This document shows, piece by piece, positions 16,679 to 25,581 of a DNA stretch of 64,000 nucleotides. A program made the translations under genes and the position numbers. The stretch spans positions 85,870 through 149,869 of the forward strand of contig NZ_BAPT01000001.1 of NCBI RefSeq assembly GCF_025995235.1, given 5' to 3'. The notes under the pieces were generated by a model. That model was not told the DNA's origin, did no database searches, and saw nothing but the letters and a program-made list of their open reading frames with translations. This DNA is from Ameyamaea chiangmaiensis (lineage in GTDB: Bacteria; Pseudomonadota; Alphaproteobacteria; Acetobacterales; Acetobacteraceae). Every line of letters begins with the position of its first letter. Position 1 is the first letter of the stretch.

Positions 16679-17784
16679 GGCGTGTGGGGTGCCGTGGCCG
16701 AAGCGCCGATCGACTGGGCCTGCCGGACGAAGCTGCCCAGAAAACGCGCGGCGTCGACGGTCTGCACCAGCGTCACCTTCCGCACACCCATCGCCAGCGG
16801 CGCAGTCTCCTTCGGCCACACATAGGCATGTCCGTAGGAGATACCGCGCGTGGTCTCGACGTCCATATAGGCCTCGACCGAATGCGTCACGAGTGTCGGG
16901 TCGGCGGCGATGGCGGCGGCCATCTCGTCCCACATCGGCAGGGGTGCGTAGTATTGCGACAGATACCGCGTGACGGGCGTCGGTTTCACGTTGATCTGGG
17001 CCATGTAGGCTTTCGTCATCATCAGGTCGTTGGACACGTTGCCAACCACGACGATCTTCGGCCAGTCGGCGGTGACCGTGATATGGGCGGCCTCGGGATC
17101 GAAAATCAGGTTGAAGTCCGAGGCGAAGTCGGCATTGCCGGTGACGGTCATCATGTCGGTATCGATCAGGCCGCCCATGAACACCAGCTGTTTCGCGGTG
17201 GAGGCGAAGGTGGGGTCGAGCCGGATCGCAAGCGCCAGATTGGTCATCGGTCCGGTGCAGAGGATCGTCACCTGATGTGGATGTGCGTGGACCTGATGGA
17301 TCAGGAACAGCGCGGCCGGTTCGTTCGCGGGTCTGAGCGTCGGCATGCCTTCGGGAACCGAGGTCACGGCGGGCTGCGTGGCGGGTGTCTTGTCAATCGA
17401 CCCGAGGCCGCCCCAGGCCCCTTTCCACGGGATCGTGCCGAACTGCTGTTCGCGCAGGCGCATCAGGGCCACGCTGTTGATCAACGGCAGCGTCGCCCCG
17501 TCGGCGACGGGAACGTCCTCCCGGTGCGCGATTTCCAGAAAACGGCGTAGATGGGCGGACTCTTCGTTCTCCCACGCGTCGCCCGCCGCCACCGTAAAGC
17601 CGAGCACCCTGACGTGCGGATCGGCCAGCAGGGGAATGGTGGACTGGATGTCGGAGCCGCCCGGCCCGAGAAAATCATTATCCTCAATGATATAGGATGG
17701 CTCGTCCGCACGCGCCGCGTACGGCGTCATCACCGATGTCAGGAGGGCCGAGAGGGCGAGGGAGGCAAGACGCAGCGGGCGCAT
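16675..17784 (-). CDS. Exported nucleoside hydrolase-like protein
   Basis: A 369-residue inosine/uridine-preferring nucleoside hydrolase homologue, which would cleave ribonucleosides to base and ribose. Residues 1-26 form a Sec signal peptide (RLASLALSALLTSVMTPYAARA), so it should act in the periplasm. The N-terminal calcium site, usually DTDxGxDD, is modified to IIEDNDFLGPGGSDIQ. Later family features remain: ILCTGPMTNLALAIRLDP, LVFMGGL, and GNADFASDFNLIFDPEAAHI. It is first of a coupled three-gene set. The altered motif leaves substrate and even activity open. Confidence 0.75.
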   Translation of the reverse strand: MRPLRLASLALSALLTSVMTPYAARADEPSYIIEDNDFLGPGGSDIQSTIPLLADPHVRVLGFTVAAGDAWENEESAHLRRFLEIAHREDVPVADGATLPLINSVALMRLREQQFGTIPWKGAWGGLGSIDKTPATQPAVTSVPEGMPTLRPANEPAALFLIHQVHAHPHQVTILCTGPMTNLALAIRLDPTFASTAKQLVFMGGLIDTDMMTVTGNADFASDFNLIFDPEAAHITVTADWPKIVVVGNVSNDLMMTKAYMAQINVKPTPVTRYLSQYYAPLPMWDEMAAAIAADPTLVTHSVEAYMDVETTRGISYGHAYVWPKETAPLAMGVRKVTLVQTVDAARFLGSFVRQAQSIGASATAPHTP

Positions 17785-17952
17785 GGAAGGTCCGTGTCAG
17801 GGGGCGATGGCGCAATCTATCCCGCGTTCGCCCCGATGTAGAGAGGCTTCGCGCGCCCGTGTGTTTGCGCGCCGGCGCGGGGTGCCTATAACGGCGGCCA
17901 TCGAGCCGGCCGGCCCTTGCCCCGCCCGCGCACACAAGGATCTGATACCCTG

Positions 17953-20097
17953 ATGAAAACCGCCTGGTTTCTGGGCGCGCTCTGTGCCGCGTCCACCTTC
18001 GTAGCCCCCGCCCTCGTCGTGCAGGGGCCGCTCGCACCGCGGGCGCTTGCCGCGACCGGTAATCCGCTGGCGGTCCCGAGCACGCTGCCGATGCAGGCGC
18101 CCCGCTTCGACCTGATCCGCGATACGGATTACGAACCCGCCTTCGTGCAGGCCATGGCCATTCAGGCTGCGGAGATGAAGGCCATCGCGCATCAGAAGGC
18201 CGCGCCGACCTTCGACAACACCATTGTCGCGATGGAGCGATCGGGCCGGATGCTCGACCGTGTCACGCAGATTTTCTACGGCGTGTATCAGGCAAATACC
18301 AACCCTGTGCTGGATCGCACCGAGACGGCCATCGCGCCGAAGCTGTCGCAGCACCAGGACTCGATCTATCTGGATCCGGCGCTGTTTCGCCGTGTGGCGA
18401 CGCTGTATGCCCGTCGTGCTGCGCTCGGCCTGACGGCGGAGCAGGCGCAACTGCTCGACGTCTGGTATCAGCAGTTCGTGCACGCGGGCGCGCAGTTGTC
18501 CGAACACGACAAGGCGACGCTGCGAACCCTGAACACACAGGTGTCGCAACTCCAGACGCAGTTCCAGCAGAAGCTTCTGGCCGCCACACGCGACGCGGCG
18601 CTGGTGACGGACACCGCGCAGGCGCTGGACGGTCTGGACGCGGCGACCGTGGACGGCGCGGCGAAAGCGGCGCGCGAGCGCAAGCAGGACGGCAAATGGC
18701 TGCTGTCGTTGCAAAACACCACGCAGCAGCCGGCCCTGACGCAGTTGACCGATCGCGGCACGCGTCAGGCGCTGTTCGACAAAAGCTGGACGCGCGCGGA
18801 AACCGGCAGTGCCAATGACACGCGCGCGACGATCGCCCAGATCGCGCAGTTGCGCGCGCAGAAGGCAGCCTTGTTCGGGTATCCGGACTTCGCATCGTAT
18901 GAACTTTTCGACCAGATGGCGAAATCCCCGCAGACCGTTCGCGACTTCATCGCCAAGCTCGCGCCTGCCGTCCATCAGGAGGAGGAGCGCGAGGCCGCGG
19001 CGGTGCGCAAGGAGATGGCGGAAGACAAGGGGCCGTCCGACCTTCGTCCTTGGGACTGGTCCTTTTATGCGGACCGTCTTCGCCAGAAGACGTTCTCGTT
19101 CGATGCCGCCGAGGCGCGACCGTATTTCGAGTTGAATACCGTGCTGCGCGACGGCGTGTTCTTCGCCGCCAATAAGCTCTACGGCATCACGTTCCAGCAG
19201 CGGACCGACCTGCCGGTCTATAATCCGGACGTCATGGTGTTCGACGTGCGTGACCGCGACGGTGCGCCGCTGGGCCTGATGTATTTCGACTATTTCAAGC
19301 GCGACAACAAGAACGGCGGCGCGTGGATGTCGAACTTCGTTACCCAGTCCGCACTGCTGGGCACGAAGCCGGTGATCTATAACGTCGCCAATTTCCCCAA
19401 AGCGCCCGACGGGCAGCCGCAGCTGATCACGTACGAAGACGTGATCACGATGTTTCATGAATTCGGTCATGCTCTGCATGGTCTTTTCGCAGCCCAGACC
19501 TATCCCACTCTGTCCGGTACGGCCGTTGCGCGTGACTTCGTTGAATTTCCATCCCAGTTCAACGAGCACTGGGCGCTGGACCCGGCGGTCTTCGCGCACT
19601 ACGCCCGTCACTACAAGACGGGCGCGCCGATGCCCGCGGCGCTGGTCGAGAAAATCAAGTCATCCGCCCGCTTCGATCGGGGTTATGCGATGGGTGAGCT
19701 GATAGCCGCGGCCGAGCTCGATATGGAATGGCACAGCCTTCCGGCGTCGGCGCCACGGCAGAATGTCGATGCCTTCGAGACGGCGGCGCTGGGCCGCATG
19801 GATCTGGATACGGCTCTGGTGCCGCCCCGGTATCGATCGAGCTATTTCCTGCATATCTGGTCGAACGGCTATGCGGCCGGCTATTACGCGTATCTGTGGA
19901 CGCAGATGCTGGCCGACGATGCGTTCGCGTGGTTCCAGGCGCATGGCGGCCTGACGCGCGAGAATGGCGACCGCTTCCGCGAGCTTGTGCTCTCGCGCGG
20001 TCATACGCAAGACTATGCGCCGATGTTCCATGGATTCTACGGCAAGGATCCCGACATCGATCCGATGCTGCGGCATCGTATAAAGGGCGAGGACTAA
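17953..20097 (+). CDS. Exported M3-family zinc metallopeptidase (Dcp-like)
   Basis: A 714-residue peptidyl-dipeptidase/oligopeptidase homologue. The M3 zinc motif HEFGHALH is present at about residue 505, followed by the downstream family segment around FVEFPSQFNEHWALDP. An N-terminal hydrophobic stretch (MKTAWFLGALCAASTFVAPA) and ALAATGN suggest export, so it probably digests peptides in the periplasm as Dcp can. ATG 17953 is chosen over a CTG/GTG-type extension at 17917 because the signal peptide begins there. It is divergent from the nucleoside hydrolase operon. A bidirectional terminator hairpin follows. Confidence 0.88.
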   Translation: MKTAWFLGALCAASTFVAPALVVQGPLAPRALAATGNPLAVPSTLPMQAPRFDLIRDTDYEPAFVQAMAIQAAEMKAIAHQKAAPTFDNTIVAMERSGRMLDRVTQIFYGVYQANTNPVLDRTETAIAPKLSQHQDSIYLDPALFRRVATLYARRAALGLTAEQAQLLDVWYQQFVHAGAQLSEHDKATLRTLNTQVSQLQTQFQQKLLAATRDAALVTDTAQALDGLDAATVDGAAKAARERKQDGKWLLSLQNTTQQPALTQLTDRGTRQALFDKSWTRAETGSANDTRATIAQIAQLRAQKAALFGYPDFASYELFDQMAKSPQTVRDFIAKLAPAVHQEEEREAAAVRKEMAEDKGPSDLRPWDWSFYADRLRQKTFSFDAAEARPYFELNTVLRDGVFFAANKLYGITFQQRTDLPVYNPDVMVFDVRDRDGAPLGLMYFDYFKRDNKNGGAWMSNFVTQSALLGTKPVIYNVANFPKAPDGQPQLITYEDVITMFHEFGHALHGLFAAQTYPTLSGTAVARDFVEFPSQFNEHWALDPAVFAHYARHYKTGAPMPAALVEKIKSSARFDRGYAMGELIAAAELDMEWHSLPASAPRQNVDAFETAALGRMDLDTALVPPRYRSSYFLHIWSNGYAAGYYAYLWTQMLADDAFAWFQAHGGLTRENGDRFRELVLSRGHTQDYAPMFHGFYGKDPDIDPMLRHRIKGED

Positions 20098-20105
20098 AAG
20101 AACCA

Positions 20106-20135
20106 GTCCGGGGCGCGATCCAAAGTGCCCCGGAC
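20106..20135. terminator. Bidirectional terminator hairpin
   Basis: GTCCGGGGC (20106-20114) and GCCCCGGAC (20127-20135) are perfect 9-bp arms around a 12-base loop, between two convergent genes. GGTTT follows on the plus strand and a T-rich stretch (TGGTTCTTTTAG) follows on the minus strand, so it can serve both genes. Confidence 0.65.
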
Positions 20136-20147
20136 GGTTTGAGTGTA

Positions 20148-20903
20148 TCAGCGAATGGTGTAGCCGCCGTCGATGACGAAGTTCTCGCCGTTGACCATCG
20201 CCGCCGCATCGCTGACGAGATACAGAACCGCGCACGCGATTTCATCAGGCTGCGCGAAGCGCCGTGTCGGGACCTCCGCACGGAAGGCGTCGCCCACAGG
20301 GCCCGCCCAGACCTTCTTGCCGAGTTCGGTTTCGACCACGGTGGGCGAGATCGCGTTGGTGGTGACGCCCCGTGGTCCCCACTCGAAGGCAAGTACCTTG
20401 GTCAGGCCCAGTATGCCGGCCTTGCTTGCGCTGTAGGCGGCATGTTTGTCGAGCGCGACGAGTGCCGCCTGCGATGCGATGTTGACGATCCGCCCGTGCC
20501 CGCGCTCGCACATGGCGGGGCCGAGGGTTCGGGCGAACAGAAACGGCGCGCGCATGTTGATGGCAAATGTCAGGTCCCACGTCTCGGTCGTGGTTTCGGC
20601 CGCGGGCGCAATTAGCGCGATGCCGGCATTGTTGATCAGGATGTCCACGCGCCCAAGGGTCGAGAGTGCGGTTTCGCATGCCGACACGATGGCAGCCTCG
20701 TCGGTGACGTCGGCCTGAACGCCGATATGACCGTCGCCCAGCGACGTTGCGGTTGCCGCAACCGTGTCGCTGCGGTCGATCAGGCACAGACGGGCGCCCT
20801 GTTCGGCGAGGCGCCGCGCGATGGCCAGTCCTATGCCCGAGGCGCCGCCTGTCACGACGGCGACCTGCCCCGACAGGGAAAGAAGTTCGGAAAGAGCTTT
20901 CAT
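20148..20903 (-). CDS. SDR polyol/sugar dehydrogenase
   Basis: A 251-residue classical short-chain dehydrogenase: VVTGGASGIGLAIARRLAEQ (NAD(P) site), NNAG, and catalytic Ser plus YSASK. It is the last gene of the minus-strand polyol operon. Asp at the end of beta-2 (CLIDRSD) favours NAD over NADP. In tetritol pathways an SDR of this type oxidises threitol or erythritol to erythrulose; other polyols are possible. The gap to the upstream kinase gene is 37 bases. Substrate assignment is inference from the neighbours. Confidence 0.8.
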   Translation of the reverse strand: MKALSELLSLSGQVAVVTGGASGIGLAIARRLAEQGARLCLIDRSDTVAATATSLGDGHIGVQADVTDEAAIVSACETALSTLGRVDILINNAGIALIAPAAETTTETWDLTFAINMRAPFLFARTLGPAMCERGHGRIVNIASQAALVALDKHAAYSASKAGILGLTKVLAFEWGPRGVTTNAISPTVVETELGKKVWAGPVGDAFRAEVPTRRFAQPDEIACAVLYLVSDAAAMVNGENFVIDGGYTIR

Positions 20904-20940
20904 CGTTCTTTATCCTTGCTTGTTATTGAACGAATGACCC

Positions 20941-22704
20941 TCAGCGCACGAGGGTACCAAGGCCGTCGGCGAAGGTTTGCAGGATCAGGCAGCACGACGT
21001 GGCACCCGCGTCGAGCACCCCGCGCGAACGCTCGCCCAGTCGGCTTGCGCGGCCGATGCGCGCCACCAGGTCGATCGTCGAATCCCGTCCGCGTTCGGCC
21101 GCGCTGCTCATGGCCAGCAATGCTTCGGCCAGCCCCCGATCTTCCGCGGCGTGGAATGCGCGCACCGCTGGCACAAGCGTGTCCATAAGCGTCTTGTCGC
21201 CGACGTCGGCGTTACCCAGCGACCGGATCCCGGCTTCGGCACCGTCGAGCATCAGGCCCACCATGCGTGCGTCGATGAATGCGGCACCCTCGAGAGGACG
21301 TGCCATGCCCGAGAAAAAGCGGCCATACAGCGGTCCCATCGACCCGCCGATCCCCGCCATCAGCGCATCCGACAGCGCGTTCAGCGCGACGGGCAGCGGC
21401 GGCGCGTTGGCGGCGAGCGCATCGCCGCAGCGTGAGAAGCCCTTGGCCATGTTGATGCCGTGATCGCCATCGCCGATCTTGCCGTCGATATCGCTCAGCC
21501 ATTCGCGCGCGCCCACGATGGCGCGGATAAGCCCGGGCACGATCTGCGTCGTCTCCGAGAGCGGCACGCCCGATTCGGGACGATAGGCGGTCTGATCAAC
21601 GTGGTTGGTCATGCCCGTCTTTTCGGCCGCGGTGGCGGCAGGCGCGTCCGTCGCCGGAGCGTCTATGGCGTCGGAGGTCTGGACGAGGCCGATCGTGGTG
21701 GCCGGAGCGGCCATGAGGCGGTCGAGCTCGGGGTCCAGTTTCATGATCGTGAGTGTCGCGCCCTTCATCTCCAGTGATGTGAAGAAGTTGCCGACCAGGC
21801 GGTGCTTGACGACCACACCGTGCTTTTCCAGACGATCGGCAATGTCCGCGTAGAGGACATGCAGTTCGATAACCGGGGTAGCACCTAGCCCGGAGAGCAG
21901 GACGGTCACCTCAGCACCCCTTGCAAGCCCAAGATCGGCCAGAACGAGGTCGCACATGCGCGCGGCCATGTCGCGGGCACTCTCCAGCGGCCGCACTTCG
22001 ACCCCCGGTTCGCCATGGTGCCCGATGCCGACTTCCATAGTGCCGGCGTCGATGTTGAAATTCGGGTGTCCATTGGCGACGATCGTGCACGGAGACAGGC
22101 CGATGCCGATAGAGCGTGTATTGTCGATCGCGCGTTGGGCAACCGCCAGGACGTCTTGCAGAGACGCACCTTCCTCGGCGTGCGCGCCAGCGACTTTCCA
22201 CATCAGGATTTCACCGGCAACCCCGCGCCGCCGATGTCGTTCGTCGGGTGGTGCGGAGGCGACGTCATCATTGGCCACGACCGTGCCCACCGCGATCCCG
22301 TCGTTCTCGGCATCCTGCATGGCCAGACGAACATTCATCGTGTCGCCGGCATAGTTCCCGAACAGGCACGCGACACCCGCGCCGGAATCCGCGACACGCA
22401 TGGCATCGAGAAAGCTCGCGGCGGTGGGCGAGGAAAAGATCTCGCCGATAGCGACCGCATCGAGCATTCCCCGGCCAACATAGCCGAGAAACGCCGGTTC
22501 GTGACCGGATCCGCCGCCGGTGATCACGCCGACCTTGCGACGCCCCGTCCGTGTGCTGCGGGCAAGCACACGCGGGTTCGGCGTGGCGCTGAGGATCGAC
22601 GGGTGGGCGAGGAGATAGCCACGGACGCCGTCTTCAACGATCTCGTCAGGATCGTTGAAAATTCGGTCCAGAGCGACACGCGTCGCTCGCGGGTGGTCGG
22701 TCAT
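20941..22704 (-). CDS. Fused DhaK-DhaL ketose kinase (dihydroxyacetone/erythrulose kinase type)
   Basis: A 587-residue ATP-dependent kinase of the dihydroxyacetone kinase family. DhaK domain, residues about 1-330: VITGGGSGHEPAFLGYVG binds substrate, and His230 in GIGHHGEPG is the candidate residue that forms the covalent hemiaminal with the ketone. DhaL domain, about 375-587: KIGDGDHGINMAKGF is the Asp/Mg-ATP site. A low-complexity Ala/Pro/Thr linker joins them. Family members phosphorylate dihydroxyacetone, or L- or D-erythrulose in the tetritol pathways (LerK/DerK). The EryH/LerI-like isomerase across the divergent promoter points to L-erythrulose, but glycerone is not excluded. Confidence 0.85.
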   Translation of the reverse strand: MTDHPRATRVALDRIFNDPDEIVEDGVRGYLLAHPSILSATPNPRVLARSTRTGRRKVGVITGGGSGHEPAFLGYVGRGMLDAVAIGEIFSSPTAASFLDAMRVADSGAGVACLFGNYAGDTMNVRLAMQDAENDGIAVGTVVANDDVASAPPDERHRRRGVAGEILMWKVAGAHAEEGASLQDVLAVAQRAIDNTRSIGIGLSPCTIVANGHPNFNIDAGTMEVGIGHHGEPGVEVRPLESARDMAARMCDLVLADLGLARGAEVTVLLSGLGATPVIELHVLYADIADRLEKHGVVVKHRLVGNFFTSLEMKGATLTIMKLDPELDRLMAAPATTIGLVQTSDAIDAPATDAPAATAAEKTGMTNHVDQTAYRPESGVPLSETTQIVPGLIRAIVGAREWLSDIDGKIGDGDHGINMAKGFSRCGDALAANAPPLPVALNALSDALMAGIGGSMGPLYGRFFSGMARPLEGAAFIDARMVGLMLDGAEAGIRSLGNADVGDKTLMDTLVPAVRAFHAAEDRGLAEALLAMSSAAERGRDSTIDLVARIGRASRLGERSRGVLDAGATSCCLILQTFADGLGTLVR

Positions 22705-22804
22705 GTTTCATCCAGTTCTTAATGACTGTTTAGGACGTTTCGTTAAATCGCGCGTCGGGGGAAAAAGCGTTTCGCGTGCGTGCAGTGATTCCCCCTTCGC
22801 AGCG

Positions 22805-23782
22805 TCAGGCGGCGTGGCGCAGCACCGATTCGGTCAGCGACAGGTCGTCGTCGAGCGCATGCAGGGGCGTGATGCCGTCCTTGACCAGCGCATCGTGGTA
22901 AAAGCGCGTCGCCTCCTCGGGCTTCATGTCGCCGTCGACAACGTGACGCATGGCGGCGATGAGGGCCGTCGGACTTGCGGCGTCGTTGATCTTGCGCCCG
23001 AACAGTGCCGCGCGCGCGCCAAAGCGTTGGGCCTGATGCAAAAGCTCGAGGCAATCGCGTGTGGTTCCGCTGCCGCCACCCATGACGCCGACGATCATGC
23101 CCGGGTCGAAAGACGCAAGTTCCTCCATCGCCGCCGGGCCGTTATAGGCGACTTTCAGGAATACCGGGCGTTCCGCGCGCCGAAGTCCGGCAAGCGCGCG
23201 AATGATCATGTCATTGATGAAGAACGGCACGTGTTCGGCGTCGATGCCCGTTTCGACATTGGGATTGAAGATTTCCATGAAGTAGCGAAAATTCACGGCA
23301 CTCGCATCGGTGCGAAACTGCTGGAACTGTTCGAGACTGCGCGCATCGATCGCGGCATCGTTCACGAATGTCATGGAATACAGGCCAAGGTCGGTCTGCG
23401 CGCCCGCCAGTGCCGCGGAACGGAACGGTATCGACGGTGTCTTGGTATAGGTCGCACCGCGGCACCGCCAGAGGTCAGACGTGTCGTTGGCACGAATGGC
23501 CGACCGGACGCCGGTGCCGGCGAAGGCAGCCTGCTCGACAAGCGTCTCCAGTATGGAACACGACACCAGCATAATATCGACGATATCCTGGCGGATGATG
23601 TCCCGAATGGACGCGATGTATTCAGCGCGGGTGCGAAACCGGCGTCCCTGACGGGCGGTGGTCAGGCCGGTCGCACTCAGCCCTGCCGCCATGTCGGCGT
23701 CCTTTGCATCGGCGATGATGAAATCTGTCGGCGTGTCCCGGCCGGCGAGCATCGCGGCGATCTTGTCTTCAAAGCGGGCCAT
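22805..23782 (-). CDS. Class I aldolase-like TIM-barrel protein, unknown substrate
   Basis: A 325-residue protein that I cannot assign to a characterised enzyme. The C-terminal half looks like the DhnA/FbaB/LacD class I aldolase architecture: RPVFLKVAYNGP (Lys210, candidate Schiff-base lysine), then a phosphate-binding-type GGGSGTTRDCLEL at 235-247, then GARAALFGRKINDAASP. The N-terminal half has DIVDIMLVSCSILETLVEQA and the central YFMEIFNPNV. It sits inside the polyol operon between the GlpD-like gene (53-base gap) and the fused kinase (100-base gap). It may cleave or isomerise the ketose phosphate made by its neighbours. That role is inference. Confidence 0.7.
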   Translation of the reverse strand: MARFEDKIAAMLAGRDTPTDFIIADAKDADMAAGLSATGLTTARQGRRFRTRAEYIASIRDIIRQDIVDIMLVSCSILETLVEQAAFAGTGVRSAIRANDTSDLWRCRGATYTKTPSIPFRSAALAGAQTDLGLYSMTFVNDAAIDARSLEQFQQFRTDASAVNFRYFMEIFNPNVETGIDAEHVPFFINDMIIRALAGLRRAERPVFLKVAYNGPAAMEELASFDPGMIVGVMGGGSGTTRDCLELLHQAQRFGARAALFGRKINDAASPTALIAAMRHVVDGDMKPEEATRFYHDALVKDGITPLHALDDDLSLTESVLRHAA

Positions 23783-23835
23783 TGTGCGTATTTCCGTTGT
23801 TTTGGGGTGGAGGAATAAGATCGGATCGCGCCGCG

Positions 23836-25581
23836 TCAGGAGGCGATCGACAAGTGCGGCCGTCCCCCGGTCCGGTATGCGTTACGGACCCCGTGGCGTT
23901 CGGTCGCATGGCGCCAGCACCAGTTTGCTTCGTCGTCGCGGCGTTCGGCACTCCAGCCGAGTGTCTCTGACACCACGGCCGCGACGTCCGCGATGACAGC
24001 GGGCGTGAGACGGCCTTCGAGAGCCAGCGTGGTCCGACGGAACAGAACGTCGGCGAGATGTCCCACCAACTCACGGCGAGCGATGAAGGCGATCTCACGC
24101 CGCGTGTAATCGGGGAGGGTGGTCAGGGGCTCATCTCCCGCGAGCGAACAGAAGGTGGCGATGTCGATCGCCAGGCTCCCGTATCGCTCAAGCAGTGTGG
24201 CCGCCCGCTCGGCTGGAAGGGAAAAACGCGCGCGCAGCGCGTCGAGAAACCGTGCACGCGCGACCGGGGAGCGTGGAAAGTCGCGTCCACCGCCGATCGG
24301 GATATCACGACTGCCGACTGTGCGGGCCCGCCCCAGACGGGACAGGACCAGAGTGCCGACTTCCTCGGACAGTCCACGGAAGGTTGTCCATTTCCCGCCG
24401 ACCAGGGACAGGACCGCTGTGCCCCCGGGCAACTGGTCTGTATGGATCAGGTGATCGCGGCTGATGTCGCCCGGATTGTCCGTTTGGGAACGCGGAAGCG
24501 GCCGTACGCCGGCATAGCGGTAGACGACCTGCGCGTTGTCAAAGCCGAGCGAGGGAAAAAGCTCTCCCAGTGCGCGGAGCATGTAGTCCTGTTCGTCCTG
24601 CGTGCAGATCGCATCGTCAGGGGCGTCCGTGTGAATGTCGGTCGATCCGACCATCACGTGCCCAAAAAACGGGTAAGCCAGGCAGATACGACCGTCCTGC
24701 ACACCGAAATAGACCATCGCGCCATCAAGCTCGCGCAGCAGTTCGGGATGATCGAGGACGAGGTGTGAACCCTTCGTGCCGCCGATATAGGCCGTCTCGA
24801 GGCCAAGCGTCTGGTTAACCGTGTCGATCCAGGCCCCGCCGGCGTTGATGATGACATCGGCCTTGATCGCGAGCATCTGGCCGGTGACGCGGTCGCGCGC
24901 GTGGACGGTGTCGTCAATGACCCCGGTAATATCGACATGGTTCAGGGCGATCGCGTCCGGGCAGGCGCGGATGGCGTCTGTGACGCATTCGAGGCCCAGA
25001 CGCTCTGGCTGCGAGATCGCCGCGTCGTAATAGCGGCCAAGCGCGATGATGGAGGGCGTCATGTCCGGGAAACGAGCGTGCGCGCGCTTACCCATAAACA
25101 TGCGATGCAGGGGCATCACGCGGGAGCGGAGCCCGAGGACATCGTAAATACACAGACCGGCTTCCGTAACCACGACGCCACGATCGCGGATCTTTGCCGA
25201 ACGTCCCAGGAACCGTTTCAATGACGGCCACAGACCACCGAACCACGACTGGATGGGGAGGTATGTGGGAAGGGGCCGAACATAGTGCGGGGCGTTGCGC
25301 AGCAGAAGGTTGCGCTCCAGCGTCGACTGCGCCACCAGCCGGAATTCGCCGGTTTCCAGATATTTGATCCCACCGTGAATCAGACGCGACGGCGCCGCCG
25401 AGGCACCTGCGCAAATGTCGCCCTTGTCGAGAAGGATCGCCGGGACACCCTGAAGAGCCAATTCACGAAAGGCGCCCACGCCGTTGATTCCGCCGCCCAC
25501 GATCAGAACGGGCGTGCGTACGGGCGTGCGGAGTCGCGCAAGGGCGGCGTCCCGCAAGGAGGGGGTCTGCTGGTCGATCAT
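23836..25581 (-). CDS. GlpD-like FAD-dependent polyol-phosphate dehydrogenase
   Basis: A 581-residue member of the glycerol-3-phosphate dehydrogenase (GlpD/EryB) family that feeds electrons to quinone. The Rossmann FAD motif is VLIVGGGINGVGAFRELALQ; further family features are DKGDICAGASAAPSRLIHGG, GGTKGSHLVLDHPEL and GVRPLPRSQTDNPGDISRDH, and a C-terminal helical domain. In the Brucella erythritol pathway the homologue EryB oxidises erythritol 4-phosphate. Its ATG overlaps the stop of the kinase gene in ATGA (25578-25581), so kinase and dehydrogenase probably act consecutively. Plain glycerol 3-phosphate oxidation remains possible. Confidence 0.85.
   Translation of the reverse strand: MIDQQTPSLRDAALARLRTPVRTPVLIVGGGINGVGAFRELALQGVPAILLDKGDICAGASAAPSRLIHGGIKYLETGEFRLVAQSTLERNLLLRNAPHYVRPLPTYLPIQSWFGGLWPSLKRFLGRSAKIRDRGVVVTEAGLCIYDVLGLRSRVMPLHRMFMGKRAHARFPDMTPSIIALGRYYDAAISQPERLGLECVTDAIRACPDAIALNHVDITGVIDDTVHARDRVTGQMLAIKADVIINAGGAWIDTVNQTLGLETAYIGGTKGSHLVLDHPELLRELDGAMVYFGVQDGRICLAYPFFGHVMVGSTDIHTDAPDDAICTQDEQDYMLRALGELFPSLGFDNAQVVYRYAGVRPLPRSQTDNPGDISRDHLIHTDQLPGGTAVLSLVGGKWTTFRGLSEEVGTLVLSRLGRARTVGSRDIPIGGGRDFPRSPVARARFLDALRARFSLPAERAATLLERYGSLAIDIATFCSLAGDEPLTTLPDYTRREIAFIARRELVGHLADVLFRRTTLALEGRLTPAVIADVAAVVSETLGWSAERRDDEANWCWRHATERHGVRNAYRTGGRPHLSIAS

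Noticed and set aside
17797..19611. 604-codon minus-strand frame opposite the M3 peptidase
   Set aside because: Arg/Gln/Leu-rich shadow without domain resemblance; the plus strand carries HEFGHALH.
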